Source: Actinocorallia sp. API 0066 (GTDB lineage Bacteria; Actinomycetota; Actinomycetes; Streptosporangiales; Streptosporangiaceae). From it: a DNA stretch of 64,000 bases. Each line of letters starts with the position of its first letter. Position 1 is the stretch's first letter. Both the position numbers and the translations under genes were made by a program. The DNA is taken from assembly GCF_020991275.1 (NCBI RefSeq), contig NZ_JAJLQY010000011.1:1-64000 (forward strand), read 5' to 3'. The notes below the pieces were generated by a model. The model made no database searches and was not told the origin of the DNA. It was given only the letters and a program-made list of their open reading frames with translations. Shown here piece after piece: positions 41,992 through 50,118 of this stretch.

Positions 41992-42629
41992 GCAGAATCC
42001 ACCGGGTCAGCGTCGCCACCGACATCAAGGGTTTTGGGAAGGCCGGGCCAGACGGGCACCTCCGCGTTCAACGGCTTCTCTTCGAGGCCATCGACACCGC
42101 CCTCGGCGCGACGCTGGGCGACCGCGCGGCGGAGTGCGGACGCCAGCCCCAGGGCGACGCCGAACTCACCGTGCTGCCTCCGGGCATCGATGAGGGCGCC
42201 GTCCTACGCGTCCTGCTGAACGAGCTGACCGCCGCCCTGCGCCGCGCGAACGCGCCCCTCAGGGACGAGCACCGGGTGCGGGTCCGGATCGGCGTCGACG
42301 CGGGCGCCGTGGGAACGGGCCCCGGCGGCTTCACCGGGAACAGCCCCGTCAACGCCTGCCGCCTGCGCGACTCCGACGCCGCACGCAAGGCGCTCGATGA
42401 CTCCGACGAGCCTTACGTCGTCATCGTGGCCGCCCAGTTCTACAGCGACGTCCTGGGCCCCGCCTTCGAAGGCGATCCCTCCTGGTCGTTCAGGAGCGTC
42501 GCCGTCACGCTCAAGGAGTTCCGCGGATGGGGATGGCTCAGCCTTCCGTCCGGCTCCTCCGGTGAGCCCGAGCCTCCCCGTAAGCGGCCTCCCGGAGGCG
42601 ACGTGCAGAAGCCGGGAGGACTCCTCTGA
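41988..42629 (+). CDS. Class III nucleotide cyclase-like protein
   Basis: 213 residues. The pattern follows adenylate/guanylate cyclase catalytic domains: first metal Asp in RVSVATDIKGFGKAG (about residue 12), second metal Asp in QGDAELTVLPPGID (about 58), a helix DEGAVLRVLLNELTAAL, the strand RVRIGVDAGAVGTGPGGFTG and NSPVNACRLRDS, the equivalent of GDAVNLAARL. Both metal ligands are kept, so it may be an active cyclase or related nucleotidyl enzyme; the transition-state Arg cannot be judged by eye. Starts in an ATGA overlap and ends in TGATG with the Crp gene. The tail (SSGEPEPPRKRPPGGD) is disordered. Confidence 0.75.
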   Translation: MSRIHRVSVATDIKGFGKAGPDGHLRVQRLLFEAIDTALGATLGDRAAECGRQPQGDAELTVLPPGIDEGAVLRVLLNELTAALRRANAPLRDEHRVRVRIGVDAGAVGTGPGGFTGNSPVNACRLRDSDAARKALDDSDEPYVVIVAAQFYSDVLGPAFEGDPSWSFRSVAVTLKEFRGWGWLSLPSGSSGEPEPPRKRPPGGDVQKPGGLL

Positions 42630-43315
42630 TGACGCGCCGCACCGGCTCCTGGCCGCCCAAAAGCCTCATGGCCGCCCTTACCGACGAGGAGCGGACCGCC
42701 CTGCTGAGACTCGGCACGGAGATCGAGTTCCCGCACCGGACCAACCTCGTCACCCAGGGCGACACTAAGAACGACGAGCTGTACGTCCTGCTGGACGGCG
42801 TCGTCCTCGTCACCGTGAACAACGCGGAAGGGGAGGAGACCACGCTGACGACACGCTCGCGCGGCGACCTCATCGGCGAGTTCGCCGTCCTGGACGACTC
42901 CCCGAGGACGGCGACCGTCACGGCGGTCACCACGGTCGTCGCCCTGCGCATCGGTAGGACGGCCTTCAAGGGGTTCGTCACCGAGAACACGAGCGTCTAC
43001 GAGCCGCTCGTCGTCAGCGTGCTGGCCAAGACGCGCAGCAATGTCGCCCGCAGAGCCGAGTTGCGTACCTGGGACGCACGCAAGCGCCTCGCCAACATGC
43101 TGTGGGAACTCGCCGACGAACACGGCGTCCCCACCGACGAAGGGCGCATGATCGAGCTGTTCACCCAATCGGAGATAGGCAGCCTCGCGGGCGCCCGGGA
43201 GGCCACCACCGAACGCCACCTACGCGAGTTCAGGATCGCCGGGCTGATCAGGACCCGCTGGCACAAGGTCGTCGTAGTCGACATGGACGGGCTCGCCGCC
43301 GTCTGGCGGGAGTGA
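42629..43315 (+). CDS. Crp/Fnr family cyclic-nucleotide receptor and transcription factor
   Basis: 228 residues. The cNMP-binding barrel (20-130) contains a canonical phosphate-binding cassette, IGEFAVLDDSPRTATVTA, with the ribose-binding Glu and phosphate-binding Arg. A dimer helix (VVSVLAKTRSNVARRAELR) and a C-terminal winged helix (LFTQSEIGSLAGAREATTERHLREF) follow. It should bind DNA under control of a cyclic nucleotide. TGATG overlap with the cyclase-like gene makes a ligand-maker/receptor pair likely. Its 3' end is duplicated in the next 20 bases. Confidence 0.92.
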   Translation: MTRRTGSWPPKSLMAALTDEERTALLRLGTEIEFPHRTNLVTQGDTKNDELYVLLDGVVLVTVNNAEGEETTLTTRSRGDLIGEFAVLDDSPRTATVTAVTTVVALRIGRTAFKGFVTENTSVYEPLVVSVLAKTRSNVARRAELRTWDARKRLANMLWELADEHGVPTDEGRMIELFTQSEIGSLAGAREATTERHLREFRIAGLIRTRWHKVVVVDMDGLAAVWRE

Positions 43316-43336
43316 CCGCCATCTGGCGTGAGTGAC
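43297..43336 (+). repeat. 20-bp tandem duplication at the crp-like 3' end
   Basis: CGCCGTCTGGCGGGAGTGAC (43297-43316) is followed at once by a copy with two changes (43317-43336). The first carries the stop codon; the second would encode the same IWRE ending in another frame. Confidence 0.9.
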
Positions 43337-43393
43337 CGGGGAAACCCCTGCCACGAGGGATTCCGCGCGGCGCGTGGGCGGCACGATCGTCGG

Positions 43394-43873
43394 ATGAGCC
43401 AACCGGTGGGCGGGATAAGACGGATGACCCTGGCACTCGCGGCTGACGGCCCCCTGCACGGGCTGCTCGACCGGCCGCCCTTCGACCGTGCCCTGTGGAA
43501 CGACCCTGAGGAGCCGGGCCTACGCACCGGCGTCCTCCCACCCGGCGTCGACGAGCCGGGCATCCTCGGCGAGATGGTCGCGACCGTGTGCGCGGCGATG
43601 GCCGCCGAACCGCTGCCGCCGCTCGTCCTCGCCCTGCACGAGGGCCTCGCGGCGCTCACCGAGGGCAGGTTCGACGGCCCGGCGCTCAGGACCGTCCGGA
43701 CGCTCGGCGGGGCCCGGTTCGAGAGCCCGTACTCGGTCGTGATCTCCCAGCGGCTCTTCGAGGATCTGAGCGCCCTGGAGCGGCCCGTCCTGCCCGTCGC
43801 CCGGTTCCGCCCGCTCCAGGTGCGGGGGATCGGGGCGGTGAGCGCGCACCCGCTGGAGTGGACCGTCCCGTGA
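43394..43873 (+). CDS. Degenerate paralogue of the cyclase-like protein (pseudocyclase)
   Basis: 159 residues. It aligns with the gene at 41988: GVLPPGVDEPGILGEMVATV against TVLPPGIDEGAVLRVLLNEL, and PYSVVISQRLFEDL against PYVVIVAAQFYSDVL, with the same spacing. Both metal Asp positions are gone (LALAADGPLHGLL for VATDIKGF; EEPGLR for QGDAEL), and the VDAGAVGTGPGG strand reads ALHEGLAALTEGR. So it should be inactive, perhaps a regulatory partner or competitor. ATG 43394; an in-frame GTG at 43328 lies in the duplicated DNA. 78 bases after the crp-like gene. Confidence 0.72.
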   Translation: MSQPVGGIRRMTLALAADGPLHGLLDRPPFDRALWNDPEEPGLRTGVLPPGVDEPGILGEMVATVCAAMAAEPLPPLVLALHEGLAALTEGRFDGPALRTVRTLGGARFESPYSVVISQRLFEDLSALERPVLPVARFRPLQVRGIGAVSAHPLEWTVP

Positions 43874-43896
43874 CCCCCGCCTCCTAGGGTGATCCC

Positions 43897-44550
43897 GTGC
43901 GACGTGAACCCTGCCCGCGCGAACCCGGCCTGCGCGAACGCAAGAAGAGCGAGACCAGGCAGTTGATCTCCGACGTGGCCACGGGGCTGTTCCTGGAGCG
44001 CGGCTTCGACGAGGTGACGGTCGTCGAGGTGGCCGCCGCCGCGAACGTCTCGGCCAAGACGGTGTTCAACTACTTCCCGCGTAAGGAGGACCTGTTCCTT
44101 GACAGGTTCCCCGATCTCCTGGAGAGGGTCGCCTTTGCCGTGCGGGAGCGTCCGGAGGGCGTCCGTCCCCTGGCGGCGTTGCGCGCGGAGTACCTACGCA
44201 TGCTCGGGGAGGGGGATCCCCTCACCGGCTTCGGTGACGCGAACCTGACGGCGTTCCGCGAGGTCGTAGCCCACTCCCCCGCCTTGCAGGGACGGGTACG
44301 CGAGTTCGTGCAGGAGTTGGAGGATCTCCTCTCCGTCCTGTTCGCGGAGGCGTCCGGGCTCAGGGCGCGTGATCCGGACGTCCGTGTGGCGGCGGTGACG
44401 ACGGCGGGCGTCCTGCGGACCGTCCACGAGGCGGGCGCCCGTCTGATCGCGGAGGGCGTCACCGGGGCTGACCTGGCCGGGCGCCTGGCGGAGCTGGCCG
44501 ACCGACTTTTCCACAGGCTGGGGAAGGCGCTTGACGAGGGGACGATCTAG
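43897..44550 (+). CDS. TetR family transcriptional regulator
   Basis: 217 residues from GTG. The N-terminal DNA-binding domain is typical: TRQLISDVATGLFLERGFDE, VEVAAAANVSAKTVFNYFPRKEDLF. The C-terminal domain of about 140 residues has no identified ligand. 23 bases after the pseudocyclase gene, so it may be read from the same transcript. A role in switching the upstream circuit is possible but unsupported. Confidence 0.88.
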   Translation: MRREPCPREPGLRERKKSETRQLISDVATGLFLERGFDEVTVVEVAAAANVSAKTVFNYFPRKEDLFLDRFPDLLERVAFAVRERPEGVRPLAALRAEYLRMLGEGDPLTGFGDANLTAFREVVAHSPALQGRVREFVQELEDLLSVLFAEASGLRARDPDVRVAAVTTAGVLRTVHEAGARLIAEGVTGADLAGRLAELADRLFHRLGKALDEGTI

Positions 44551-44720
44551 GATCGGGGGGAGGAAGCCGTACGTCAGCTCCGGCCCGTCGCCCCAGGGTG
44601 AAGGGAGCGGTGTCCCGGCGAAAAGGTGACGCCACCGGTGACCAAGGACAGGTTCGCTACCGTGCGAGCCGTTGCTAGGTTTGAGTTCTGCCCACTGTCG
44701 AAGGTGAAGGGGTCCTCGCC

Positions 44721-44837
44721 ATGAAGAAGCTTCTCGTGCTCGCCGTCCTCGCGCTCGGTGGTTTCGCCATCTGGAAGCGCCTCCAGCAGGACCGCGCCGA
44801 GCTCGACCTCTGGACCGAGGCCACCTCGGCCGAGTAA
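44721..44837 (+). CDS. DLW-39 family microprotein
   Basis: 38 residues: MKKLLVLAVLALGGFAIWKR forms a single membrane helix, followed by LQQDRAELDLWTEATSAE with the DLW signature. Highly conserved in Actinobacteria near gyrA and tRNA-Ala; function unknown. GAAGG lies upstream of the ATG. Confidence 0.9.
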   Translation: MKKLLVLAVLALGGFAIWKRLQQDRAELDLWTEATSAE

Positions 44838-44930
44838 CACACCCGGGGCCCCGGCGCCGCGCCACACCGCGGCGCCGCCCCACAACCAAGTTCCCACCCC
44901 CACCCCACCCCAGGTACCCTGATCCCCCAA

Positions 44931-45003
44931 GGGGCCATAGCTCAATTGGTAGAGCACTTGCCTTGCATGCAAGAGGTCTGGGGTTCGATTCCCCATGGCT
45001 CCA
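44931..45003 (+). tRNA. alaT: tRNA-Ala (anticodon TGC)
   Basis: 73-base cloverleaf. Acceptor GGGGCCA pairs with TGGCTCC (one G-T), D arm GCTC...GAGC, anticodon stem CTTGC/GCAAG with loop TTGCATG region giving TGC, T arm GGGG-TTCGATT-CCCC, discriminator A. Confidence 0.96.
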
Positions 45004-45310
45004 CCCTCGAAGGGCCGCTCCCACAGCCCGGAAGCGCCCCCGATCCATCCCTGAGGGCCTGACCGGCGCCGACGCCGTCCCAGCGGCCCCCTCTTTCGCC
45101 GCGAAGATCCCGCCCATCCCCCCTCGCCCTTCGCGGGCCTTGCGCCTTACAGCGCTTGCCTTGCGGGCAAGTGGTGGGGTTGGTCTGATTGGGGAGAATC
45201 TCTGTCTGGTAACGAAGGGTGGGGGTTGGGCGGGTGGGGGTGGGAAAACGGGGTGGGGGGATGGGAGAGTTCGGGCGGTAGTCGGGTGAACCGGGTCCTT
45301 AGGGTGGGGC
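45004..45310. repeat. Intergenic region with partial copy of the tRNA-Ala anticodon arm
   Basis: No gene seen in these 307 bases. At 45151-45183 the sequence AGCGCTTGCCTTGCGGGCAA, then GTGGTGGGGTT, closely follows the tRNA-Ala stretch AGCACTTGCCTTGCATGCAA, GAGGTCTGGGGTT. It could be a remnant of tRNA duplication or an old integration end. The last 80 bases are G-rich. Confidence 0.5.
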
Positions 45311-47077
45311 TTGGCTTCGGTGGTGAGACGGCCGTGGGGGTGGACGGTGCGCAGGGGACTCGGGGTGCTCGGCGGAGTGGCGCTCGTGGTGGCGGTTGGG
45401 CTGCCTGGGGGTGGGGTCGGGGCGGCGCCGCCTCAGGCGCCGGTGGCGGTGGAGCTTGTTGGGGCCGGGCATGTTGACGTGTTGGTGCCCAAGGTCGTGG
45501 GGGACGTCCTTGAGGTCGCCTCGGTGCCTGCCGGGGGCGCGGTGTTCGCGCCTGGGGCCAGGGACTTCCACGTTGGTGGTGTGGCGGTCAAGATCGTGGA
45601 CCAGGTGGACGGGGAGTTGCTCAAGGTCGGCGACTGGTATGTGGCGGCCTCCGGGGCTACGGCGGGGACGCCCGTGCTGGGGTTCTCGGTGGCGGAGGTC
45701 GGGGCCGTCCAGGGTGCCGTGGCGATCGAGTTGACGGATGTGGATCTGCCGCAGGGCGGCGGCGTCGAGGTGTTCAAGGGGGCGGCCACCACGACGCCCG
45801 AGGCGGAGGCGGCCAAGGCGACCGACAGGGTGTTGTCGTCCGATCCGGCGCCCGCGGGCCGTAAGTACGAGATGCAGGCGGGGGTGGCCGGGCACGAGGA
45901 CTTCAACTGGGCTTTCAGCGCGCCCGGACGGTATCGGCTTACGTTCACCGTGAGCGGTACCACCGCTGACGGGAAGGCGGTGAAGTCGGCGCCGGTCACG
46001 CACACGTTCCATGTGGGCTCCACCGCGCCAGCAGGCACCGCGACCACCACCACGACGACGCTGGCGGCGGCAGCCGGGGCCACAGCGGGGCAGACCGCTC
46101 TGACGGCCACCGTGACGGCCGTGGGGTCGCCGCGTGGGTGGGTGGAGTTCCTGGACGGGACGACCTCCTTGGCGTCCGTCGAGGTCGTAGGTGGGCAGGC
46201 GAAGGGCGAGTACGTGCTGGCCGAGGGGCAGCACACCCTGAACGCCGTGTTCCACCCGAAGTTCACCAACGACTACGCGACCTCGCAGGCGACCGCGCTC
46301 TCTTACACCGTCCCCGTCGGCTCCGGAGGCGGCGTCACCCCGACCCCTACTCCGACGCCCACCACGAGCGTCACCCCAACGCCGACCCCGACCCCGACCG
46401 ACGACGACACGGACGGCGAGACCGAGTGCAGGATCCTCACCGAGGGCGATCTTGACTACGCCGTCCGGCTCAAGGACGGGAAGGCGGAGTCCGCCCTGAA
46501 GGAGGGGGCGACGTGGCACGATCTCGGCACCGTCGTCGTCAAGGTGCCCGCGGCCGCGAAGCTGGCGCTTCCGGCGGGCCAGGCGTTCCTGGGCGAGGCG
46601 GGCACGCCCGTCTGGGAGCTGCCGCAGGCCGCGCAGGCGGGCATCCCGTCCGTGGGCTGGCTGGCGGAGGGCACAGCGGGGACGTGGAAGCTCGACAAGG
46701 TAGACGGCCCGGGTAAGGCCGCCCTCTTCGAGATCTCCGCAGACGGGACGCCGAGAGTGCTCCTCGACGGCGCCGGTGATAGCAAGGCCCTGTCTTCGGG
46801 TGAGCATGGTCACGCCACCTGGGCGTTCACCAAGGAGGGCGTCTACCGGTTGACGTTCACGCACGAGACGACGTCCAACGGTAAGGACACCGGCGTGCTG
46901 ACGTTCGCGGTAGGCGCCTACGATTCAGTCGATCTCCCCAAGTGTGAGGCGAAGGGTGGCGGCAGCCTTGCCGACACGGGAGCGCCCGTCCTGCTCTACG
47001 CCAGCGTGGGTGTGATGCTGGTCACTTCTGGCGCCGTTCTTCTTGTGGGGGCAAACCGCCGGTTCGGCCTCTTCTGA
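45311..47077 (+). CDS. Surface-anchored protein with choice-of-anchor M domains and LAxTG sorting signal
   Basis: 588 residues. A signal peptide (RRGLGVLGGVALVVAVGLPGG) starts it. Two choice-of-anchor M-type repeats end in FNWAFSAPGRYRLTFTVSG (about residue 200) and HATWAFTKEGVYRLTFTH (about 515). Between them are an Ig-like bacterial module (TVTAVGSPRGWVEFLDGTTS) and a Thr-Pro linker. The C-terminus is LADTGAPV, a hydrophobic helix and ANRRFGLF, i.e. a class E sortase substrate; such a sortase is encoded at 56298. Related proteins often accompany metal ABC transporters; none is here. TTG 45311 or GTG 45323 may be the start. Confidence 0.85.
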   Translation: MASVVRRPWGWTVRRGLGVLGGVALVVAVGLPGGGVGAAPPQAPVAVELVGAGHVDVLVPKVVGDVLEVASVPAGGAVFAPGARDFHVGGVAVKIVDQVDGELLKVGDWYVAASGATAGTPVLGFSVAEVGAVQGAVAIELTDVDLPQGGGVEVFKGAATTTPEAEAAKATDRVLSSDPAPAGRKYEMQAGVAGHEDFNWAFSAPGRYRLTFTVSGTTADGKAVKSAPVTHTFHVGSTAPAGTATTTTTTLAAAAGATAGQTALTATVTAVGSPRGWVEFLDGTTSLASVEVVGGQAKGEYVLAEGQHTLNAVFHPKFTNDYATSQATALSYTVPVGSGGGVTPTPTPTPTTSVTPTPTPTPTDDDTDGETECRILTEGDLDYAVRLKDGKAESALKEGATWHDLGTVVVKVPAAAKLALPAGQAFLGEAGTPVWELPQAAQAGIPSVGWLAEGTAGTWKLDKVDGPGKAALFEISADGTPRVLLDGAGDSKALSSGEHGHATWAFTKEGVYRLTFTHETTSNGKDTGVLTFAVGAYDSVDLPKCEAKGGGSLADTGAPVLLYASVGVMLVTSGAVLLVGANRRFGLF

Positions 47078-47346
47078 CCCAGCGTCCGAACCAAACGCGA
47101 AACCCTTTCAGCCCCGGCGACGCGGGGGGTCCGGCCGTCCGGTCCCACGGCGGGGCCAGGTATGCTGGGCTGTCGCCACGGAAAACACGGGCATAAGGCC
47201 GCACTTTCGTGGCGTGAGACCGCACCCATGTCGGCGCGCCGTTGCCTCGGCCGCCGGGCTCGTCCTTGCAGCGACCCTCTCCTTAAGCCGTGCCGCGGTG
47301 GCACCGAGGGCCTCCCGAGACGTGCCCCCCTCTCGGAAGGCTGTAC

Positions 47347-48885
47347 GTGTCAGACGTCTCCACTGCCCTGTCCCACGCTGCCTCGGAGGAGGAGATCCTG
47401 CCCTCCTTCGCGGAACTGGGACTCCCCTCCGCCCTCGTCGAGTCGCTGGCTCGCGGCGGCATCACCCACCCGTTCCCGATCCAGGCCGCCTCGATCCCGG
47501 ACGCCCTGGGCGGCCGTGACATCCTCGGCCGGGGCAAGACGGGCTCCGGCAAGACCCTCGGCTTCGGCCTGCCCCTGCTGACGCTCCTGGCGCACCAGCA
47601 GGCCCGCCCGAAGAAGCCGCTTGGCCTGATCCTGGTGCCGACCCGCGAGCTGGCCCAGCAGGTCCAGACGAACCTGGAGCCGCTCGGCCGGGCCGTCGGG
47701 CTGCGGATGAAGACCGTCATCGGCCAGACGTCGATGCCCCGCCAGATCGACGCGCTGCGCCGTGGCGTCGAGGTCCTGGTGGCGACGCCGGGCCGGCTCA
47801 AGGACCTCATGCGGCAGGGCGCCTGCGACCTGTCGGACGTGCGCATCGCCGTCCTGGACGAGGCCGACCACATGGCCGACATGGGCTTCCTGCCCGATGT
47901 GACCGACATCCTCGACCAGGTCCGGCCGGGCGGGCAGCGCATGCTGTTCTCCGCGACGCTCGACCGCGAGGTCGACGTCCTGGTCCACAAGTACCTCTCC
48001 GACCCGGTGACGCACGCGCTCAGCGAGATCGACGAGCCGGTCGACACGATGGAGCACCACCTGCTCCTCGTGCCGCCGAAGGAGAAGAACACGATCACCG
48101 CAGAGATCGCCAACCGCGAGGGCAAGACGATCCTGTTCGCCCGCACGAAGCACGGAGTCGACCGGATAGCCAAGCAGTTGGCTGCGGTGGGCGTCCGGGC
48201 GGCGGGCCTGCACGGCGGCAAGTCGCAGAACCTCCGCACCCGCACCCTCGCCGAGTTCCGGGAGGGCCGCATCAGCGTGCTCGTGGCCACCGACGTGGCT
48301 GCGCGCGGCATCCACGTGGACGACGTGAGCCTCGTCCTGCACGTCGACCCTCCGGCCGACCACAAGGACTACATGCACCGCGCCGGGCGGACGGCCCGCG
48401 CGGGGGAGAAGGGCACCGTCGTCACGATGGTCCTCTCACACCAGGTGCGTGCGACGACGTCGATGATGCGTAGGGCGGGCATCAATGCCGAGCGCCTCAA
48501 GGTGACGTCGATGGACCAGGCCCTGGTGAAGCTGACGGGCGCGCGGCAGCCTTCGGGCGTGCCGATTCCCGAGCCGGTGATCCCCGAGCAGGAGAAGCGC
48601 CCGTCGCGCGGCCGCCAGTTCGGCGGTGGCGGCGGACGTCCGAGGCGGAGCGGTGGTGGCCCGCGCCGCTACCGTGACGGCGAAGGCGGCGGCACGGGCA
48701 ACGCGGGCGGTGGTGAAGGCAACGGCCGCCCTCGGCGTGAGGACGGTCAGCGCTCCTTCGAGCAGCGTGAGTACGGCCGCCCTTACGGGGAGCGTGACGC
48801 GGCCCCCAGGGGTGACCGTCCGTACCGGGCGAACCGCCACGGCGGCGGCGGCGGACCCAGGTCGCGCCGCGCCACCAACGCCTGA
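47347..48885 (+). CDS. DEAD-box ATP-dependent RNA helicase
   Basis: 512 residues. Motifs in order: Q motif (FPIQAASIP), Walker A GKTGSGKT, PTRELAQQV, TPGRL, VLDEADHMADMG, SAT (LFSATLDRE), FARTKHGVD, ATDVAARGIH and HRAGRTARAG. The C-terminal 90 residues are Gly/Arg-rich (FGGGGGRPRRSGGG), as in RhlE/CshA-type helicases working on rRNA or mRNA, often cold-induced. GTG 47347 is preceded by GGAAGG. A 269-base upstream gap may hold a long leader. A strong terminator follows. Confidence 0.94.
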   Translation: MSDVSTALSHAASEEEILPSFAELGLPSALVESLARGGITHPFPIQAASIPDALGGRDILGRGKTGSGKTLGFGLPLLTLLAHQQARPKKPLGLILVPTRELAQQVQTNLEPLGRAVGLRMKTVIGQTSMPRQIDALRRGVEVLVATPGRLKDLMRQGACDLSDVRIAVLDEADHMADMGFLPDVTDILDQVRPGGQRMLFSATLDREVDVLVHKYLSDPVTHALSEIDEPVDTMEHHLLLVPPKEKNTITAEIANREGKTILFARTKHGVDRIAKQLAAVGVRAAGLHGGKSQNLRTRTLAEFREGRISVLVATDVAARGIHVDDVSLVLHVDPPADHKDYMHRAGRTARAGEKGTVVTMVLSHQVRATTSMMRRAGINAERLKVTSMDQALVKLTGARQPSGVPIPEPVIPEQEKRPSRGRQFGGGGGRPRRSGGGPRRYRDGEGGGTGNAGGGEGNGRPRREDGQRSFEQREYGRPYGERDAAPRGDRPYRANRHGGGGGPRSRRATNA

Positions 48886-48919
48886 CAGATGGCCGGAATC
48901 CCTGCGGGGATTCCGGCCA
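48886..48919 (+). terminator. Rho-independent terminator of the helicase gene
   Basis: Perfect 14-bp stem ATGGCCGGAATCCC / GGGATTCCGGCCAT with loop TGCG, followed by TTC, starting right after the stop codon. Confidence 0.88.
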
Positions 48920-49013
48920 TTTCACTCCTTTTTGCGGGTGTATCCCCGCTTGGGGGGAAGCGGTTCTACACTCCTAGGGTTCTTGGTGGCCGTGGAGGTA
49001 TTCCGGGGGATCT

Positions 49014-49805
49014 GTGCGTCTGGGCGAGAGGCCGTCGACCGTCGTGGGGCTGGCGGTGGCGATGCTCCTGCTCGCCGGGGGGTCGATCCCGCGCGCGGTC
49101 GGCACCGCCGAGTCGGCCGAGGTCGCGCCGGTGCCCACGGTGCCGCCGACGGCCGAGCCCTCCCGGCCCCCGCTTGAGGATTTTGTCCGGCCCGTCACGG
49201 ACTGCACGAAGCACAAGTGTGTGGCGCTGACCTTCGACGACGGGCCGGGGCCGGACACCGGCCGTCTCCTGGACATGCTCGCCGCCGCCGGGGCGAAGGC
49301 GACGTTCTTCGTGGTCGGCCCGGAAGCGGCCAGATACCCGCATTTTGTGCTGCGGGCCGCCGAGGACGGGCACGAGGTCGGCAACCACACGATGCACCAC
49401 GTCCAGTTGACGACCCAGTCGACGGCCCGCCTCCGCCGCGAGATCGACGGCACCTCCAAGATCATCGAACGCATCCTAGGGTTCAAGCCGACCTTGTTCC
49501 GTCCCCCTTACGGCGCCACAAGCCCGCGCGTAGCCAAGGAGGCCCGCGACCGAGGCATGTCCGAGATCATCTGGAGCGTCGACACCGACGACTGGCGCGA
49601 CCGCACCGCCTCCGTAGTAGCCCGCCGCGCCATCCACGGCCTCCACCCGGGCGCCATCATCCTCATGCACGACATCCACCCCACCACCGTCAACGCCGTC
49701 CCCAAGATCCTCGCCGCCGCCAAGAAAAAGGGCCTCACCCTAGCAACCGTCACCGACGTCCTCGGCGGCAACCTCAAACCCGGCCACAAGTACACCGGCG
49801 ACTAA
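49014..49805 (+). CDS. Secreted polysaccharide deacetylase (NodB family)
   Basis: 263 residues. Signal sequence or anchor VVGLAVAMLLLAGGSIPRAVG, a Pro-rich spacer, then the NodB domain: motif 1 ALTFDDGPGP, motif 2 HTMHH (metal His), motif 3 LFRPPYGATS, motif 4 WSVDTDDW and motif 5 ILMHDIHP. It should remove acetyl groups from peptidoglycan or another wall glycan outside the cell. GTG start. The 3' third is strongly C-rich. Confidence 0.92.
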   Translation: MRLGERPSTVVGLAVAMLLLAGGSIPRAVGTAESAEVAPVPTVPPTAEPSRPPLEDFVRPVTDCTKHKCVALTFDDGPGPDTGRLLDMLAAAGAKATFFVVGPEAARYPHFVLRAAEDGHEVGNHTMHHVQLTTQSTARLRREIDGTSKIIERILGFKPTLFRPPYGATSPRVAKEARDRGMSEIIWSVDTDDWRDRTASVVARRAIHGLHPGAIILMHDIHPTTVNAVPKILAAAKKKGLTLATVTDVLGGNLKPGHKYTGD

Positions 49806-49859
49806 CCGCATTCCCCCAGCCACACCCCGCCAAGCCGGGCCATTTTGGATCACCACGGT

Positions 49860-50118
49860 CCAATCCCCCCGGAAGCCCGCCTTGCCGCCGATCCTCCAGC
49901 CCGCCCTCTCCACGATCGTGACGCGCCTACGCAGCTCCACCCGGGCCCCGACGCCATCACCGTCGAGTTCGGCCTGAAGTTCGGCGGCGAGACCGGCGTC
50001 ATCTTCACTAAGGGCAAGGCCGAAGGCGGCCCTCAAGGCCACCGTCACCTGGAACGGCGGCCCGGCCGAGCCGGAACCGGAGGAGGGAGACGACGCTGAG
50101 CCCGACGACCCGTCCTGA
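49860..50118 (+). pseudogene. Frameshifted trypsin-co-occurring (CU044_2847/trypco1-like) gene remnant
   Basis: Three pieces in two frames read as one family pattern: LQPALSTIVTRLR (frame of 49921), then LHPGPDAITVEFGLKFGGET with GVIFTKGKAEGG (shifted), then LKATVTWNGG and PAEPEPEEGDDA (first frame again). A base appears missing near 49932 and an extra C is present near 50031. No start codon suits the first piece. The EFGLK...KVTVTW pattern and its place before a trypsin-STAND gene match trypsin-co-occurring proteins; the assignment rests on memory of that family. Could instead be sequencing error. Confidence 0.6.

Noticed and set aside
35747..44930. Integrated mobile element between tRNA-Ile and tRNA-Ala
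   Set aside because: No integrase, transposase or direct repeat of a tRNA 3' end was seen, although the block is accessory in content.
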